A DNA stretch of 8,885 nt. Origin: Methylocystaceae bacterium (GTDB taxonomy: Bacteria > Pseudomonadota > Alphaproteobacteria > Rhizobiales > Beijerinckiaceae). Position numbers and translations under genes: made by a program. The DNA lies in NCBI GenBank assembly GCA_003152255.1, contig PLZT01000004.1, positions 1 through 8,885 of the forward strand, written 5' to 3'. Below are positions 6,741 to 8,885 of this stretch, one piece after another (position 1 is the stretch's first letter; every line of letters begins with the position of its first letter). Below the pieces are notes generated by a model, which ran no database searches, was not told where the DNA came from, and saw nothing but the letters and a program-made list of their open reading frames with translations.

Positions 6741-6763
6741 TGCTGGCGCAACTTGCGCCAGCA
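6741..6763. repeat. Perfect inverted repeat downstream of the orphan gene (possible transcription terminator hairpin)
   Basis: Two 11-bp arms, TGCTGGCGCAA and TTGCGCCAGCA, are exact reverse complements around one central C. As RNA this would give a 9-bp GC-rich stem with a 5-base loop (AACTT). It lies 33 bp after the stop of the 109-aa gene and so could end or stabilise that transcript. No T-run follows on either strand, so it is not a canonical intrinsic terminator. A protein-binding palindrome is the alternative. Confidence 0.55.
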
Positions 6764-7030
6764 GCGCCCTCGCACAGCGCTAACATAGGAGCGGCCCTGA
6801 AAGATATGTCAATTATAATCAATGTGTTATAGATTTATTTCGTGCCCAATTCTGGCTTGTGCCCAACTTTTGCCCGATAAGCGCTGCTGAACGCGAGCGA
6901 ACGTCACAGAACGCGAACTGCAGAAATCGGAAATTCGCAGAAAGCGCGAGCGAGCCCTGTCGAGATCATCACGGGCCGCCAACAACCAAAAAACACGAAA
7001 ACGTCCAAAGACGGAACTGAAAGAACTGAC
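6764..7030. other. Non-coding stretch with AT-rich island and short direct repeats
   Basis: No open frame here looks like a protein. Positions 6801-6840 form an island with only 7 G/C in 40 bases, in otherwise GC-rich DNA. It contains overlapping TATAAT hexamers on both strands (plus 6814-6819, minus 6817-6812), but neither has a -35 box at 16-18 bp. Next come the direct repeat GTGCCCAA (6842-6849 and 6859-6866) with a third degenerate copy, TTGCCC (6870-6875), then GAACGCGA twice (6889-6896 and 6909-6916). Such repeats could be protein-binding sites, part of a recombination region, or an uncharacterised small RNA locus. No tRNA cloverleaf is seen. Confidence 0.4.
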
Positions 7031-7068
7031 AAAACCCGGCGATGGCGCGGGGGTGCGAGAGCGCCGGG
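7031..7068 (-). terminator. Intrinsic terminator of the histidine kinase gene
   Basis: Starting 8 bases after the kinase stop (TAA 7079-7077), the minus strand reads CCCGGCG (7068-7062) and then CGCCGGG (7041-7035), perfect 7-bp arms that enclose 20 bases. TTTT follows at once (7034-7031). An inner GGCGC/GCGCC alternative pairing is possible. Stem plus T-run directly after a stop is a typical Rho-independent terminator, though the loop is long. Confidence 0.7.
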
Positions 7069-7076
7069 GAGCAGAC

Positions 7077-8843
7077 TTATGCGTCGCCCTTGCGGCCGAG
7101 CAGACTCTCTACAACGTCAATAGACGCGGGCTTCGTCAGGTGAAGATCAAATCCCGCTTCAAGGGTCCGTTCACGCACGCCGTCTTGACTCCACCCCGTG
7201 ACCGCCACCAGCAGGAGGTCGCGTCCTTCCGGTAGCTCGCGGACGCGACGCGCGGTTTCATAGCCGTTCATTCCGGGCATGCCCAGGTCGAGCAAGACGA
7301 TTTCCGGCTCGAACTCGACGAGCGTCAAAATGCCCGCAAAGCCATCATAGGTAGTCCGAACGTCGCAGCCAAACAGCCTGAGCAGCAGTGTGAGACTGTC
7401 GGCTATGTCATGATCGTCGTCGATCACCAACACTCGGCGCGGCGCGACGGAAGTCGGCTCCGGGACCGTCTCCGGCTTGCTTTGGCTGACCATCGCAACC
7501 GGCATATGCACAATAAATTCACTCCCCCGCCCAAGCCCGTCGCTGCGAGCCTCAACCCGACCACCGTGCAGGTGCGCCAATCTGCGCACGAGTGTAAGCC
7601 CAATGCCCAGCCCGCTTTGCGTGCGGCCTTCCACGTTGGCTCCTTGCGTAAAGATGTCGAATACATGTGGCAGCATATCCGGGTGAATCCCAATGCCATT
7701 GTCACGCACGCGCACCACCGCCTCATTACCCGAGAGCCAGGCTTCGAGACAAATCTGGCCATCATTGGGGGTGTATTTGGCGGCGTTATTGAGAAGGTTT
7801 GCAAAGATTTGGCCAAGCCGGACGCGATCTGCGTCTACAATCACGGGCAGAGATGGCAGCTCGACGACGAGTTGGTGGCCAGCCGCCTGAATCGCCGGTT
7901 GGCTCGTGTCGAGAGCGTGACGCAGTATTTCGCAGAGGTCGACTCGCTCTCTCCTCAGATGGATTTTCCCATGGGTGACGCGAGACACATCTAGGAGGTC
8001 GTCCACGAGGCAGACGAGATGGTCCACCTGCCGCTCGATTATCGTCAGCAGCGAAAGGTTCCTTTCCTTGGTGGCGAGGCCATCGTCGTTCGATTTGCGC
8101 AGTACGTAGACGGCATTTCGGATCGGAGCCAGCGGGTTCCGCAACTCGTGCGCCAGCATCGCTAAGAACTCGTCTTTGTGCCGATTGGCTCCCGTCAGCG
8201 CTGCCTCAGCTCGGACTAAATCATCAATGTCCGTGCAACTTCCAGCCCAACGTACAATTTGTCCGTCACCATCGCGACGAGGCAGCGCGTGCACCATAAA
8301 CCAGCGATAGGAGCCGTCCGCTGCGCGCAGACGATGCCGCACTTGGCAGGAGTCGCCATCCTGCAGCGCCTTCCTCCACACACGCTTTGAGGCGTCTAAA
8401 TCTTCGGGATGCACCGCCTGCATCCATCCCTTGCCAAGCGATGCGCTCGGCGTCATGCCGGTGTAATCGCTCCATCGATCGCTAGTGAAGACATTCGCGC
8501 CCCTCGCGTCGCATTCGAAAACGATACTGGGCAGGGCCTGAGTCAGGCTCCGGAATCGCTCCTCACTCGCGCGCAAGGCCTCTTCAGCATGCCTGTGCGG
8601 CGTCCGATCTAGGGTTGTGCCGACGAAGCGCGAAGCGCGGCCGTTCTGAAAAACAGTCTGGCCCGTCCCAGAAATCCAGCGCTCGATACCGTCTTGGATG
8701 CCAATGACGCGAAACTCCGAGGAAAACGCCCCAAAGCCATTCGAATCCAGCGCACGATTTATTGCGGCTTGCACGGTGGCGCGGTCATCAACGTGGATGG
8801 CGTTTAAAAAGCTCTCGAAATTGACCGATGCTCCCGCCGGCAC
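7077..8843 (-). CDS. Hybrid sensor histidine kinase (PAS-PAS-HisKA-HATPase-REC), N-terminus possibly truncated
   Basis: The 588-aa protein senses a signal through PAS domains, autophosphorylates a histidine and passes the phosphate to its own receiver. Domains: a partial PAS_3-type domain at about 1-80 (FLNAIHVDDR near 12-21, EFRV, RWISG); a complete PAS/PAC at about 95-210 (AVHPEDL, GSYRWFM); HisKA at 220-290 with LAMLAHELRNPL, phospho-acceptor H232; and HATPase_c at about 340-448 with N353 in NNAAKYT, D381-NGIG and the GLGIGL box at 411-416. A linker leads to a receiver at 469-580 with acidic D475-D477, phospho-acceptor D519 (LLDLGMPG), T549 and K571. There is no transmembrane segment, so it is cytoplasmic as written. 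The only start near the 5' end is GTG 8843-8841 (shown as residue 1), with no good ribosome binding site. Before it is an in-frame TAA at 8870-8868, and the first PAS lacks its usual first 40 or so residues, so the 5' end may be broken. No partner regulator is visible. Confidence 0.92.
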   Translation of the reverse strand: MPAGASVNFESFLNAIHVDDRATVQAAINRALDSNGFGAFSSEFRVIGIQDGIERWISGTGQTVFQNGRASRFVGTTLDRTPHRHAEEALRASEERFRSLTQALPSIVFECDARGANVFTSDRWSDYTGMTPSASLGKGWMQAVHPEDLDASKRVWRKALQDGDSCQVRHRLRAADGSYRWFMVHALPRRDGDGQIVRWAGSCTDIDDLVRAEAALTGANRHKDEFLAMLAHELRNPLAPIRNAVYVLRKSNDDGLATKERNLSLLTIIERQVDHLVCLVDDLLDVSRVTHGKIHLRRERVDLCEILRHALDTSQPAIQAAGHQLVVELPSLPVIVDADRVRLGQIFANLLNNAAKYTPNDGQICLEAWLSGNEAVVRVRDNGIGIHPDMLPHVFDIFTQGANVEGRTQSGLGIGLTLVRRLAHLHGGRVEARSDGLGRGSEFIVHMPVAMVSQSKPETVPEPTSVAPRRVLVIDDDHDIADSLTLLLRLFGCDVRTTYDGFAGILTLVEFEPEIVLLDLGMPGMNGYETARRVRELPEGRDLLLVAVTGWSQDGVRERTLEAGFDLHLTKPASIDVVESLLGRKGDA

Positions 8844-8885
8844 GCCCCAATGAGCACAAACCCGGTCTTATGTAGCAGCCACCAC

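Noticed and set aside
6708..7030. Possible tRNA, integrase attachment site or CRISPR-like array suggested by the short repeats.
   Set aside because: No cloverleaf, no integrase gene in the window, and the repeats are too few, too short and unevenly spaced for a CRISPR array.
7410..7994. Plus-strand open frame of 194 codons inside the histidine kinase gene.
   Set aside because: It is antisense to the conserved HATPase and receiver domains and has no recognisable protein features.

Overview
The window looks like an accessory (defence-island-like) segment of an alphaproteobacterial chromosome or large plasmid, probably from Hyphomicrobiales (Rhizobiales) or a relative. This rests on high GC, NNC/NNG-rich codon use, and the style of the PAS/HisKA hybrid kinase and the HsdM. 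It is an impression from sequence style, not a phylogenetic placement.

Layout, left to right. (1) Positions 1-2945, minus strand: a type I restriction-modification pair. hsdM (methyltransferase) is followed by hsdS (specificity) with an ATGA overlap. hsdS runs off the left edge, and no hsdR is in the window. (2) Positions 3225-4162, plus strand, divergent from hsdM: two 'nucleotide modification associated domain' genes. The first is a 76-codon ORF carrying only the N-terminal part of an Nmad2-type protein. Two bases after its stop comes an apparently complete Nmad3-type protein of 234 aa. (3) Positions 4211-4456, minus strand: a small XRE-type helix-turn-helix regulator converging on nmad3. 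(4) Positions 4457-4907: no recognisable gene, only three very short consecutive plus-strand ORFs leading into the next gene. (5) Positions 4908-5900: an ankyrin-repeat protein of 330 aa with unusually long inter-repeat loops. (6) Positions 5901-6377: a non-coding stretch with a probable decayed minus-strand gene remnant. (7) Positions 6378-6707: a 109-aa orphan protein with a strong ribosome binding site, followed by a perfect inverted repeat. (8) Positions 6764-7076: a non-coding stretch with a 40-bp AT-rich island, short direct repeats, and the terminator of the next gene. (9) Positions 7077-8843, minus strand: a hybrid sensor histidine kinase (PAS-PAS-HisKA-HATPase-REC) whose first PAS domain is cut at the N-terminus, with an in-frame stop just upstream.

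How the genes may work together: HsdM and HsdS would form the type I methyltransferase and target-recognition complex, with a nuclease subunit presumably encoded to the left. The divergent Nmad2-like/Nmad3 pair belongs to families named for their association with DNA base modification systems, so the 1-4456 block reads as a compact DNA-modification or defence module with its own small HTH regulator. The ankyrin protein, the orphan and the kinase show no direct functional link to that module. The truncated nmad2, the gene remnant near 6.0-6.1 kb and the clipped kinase all point to a region shaped by insertion, deletion and decay.
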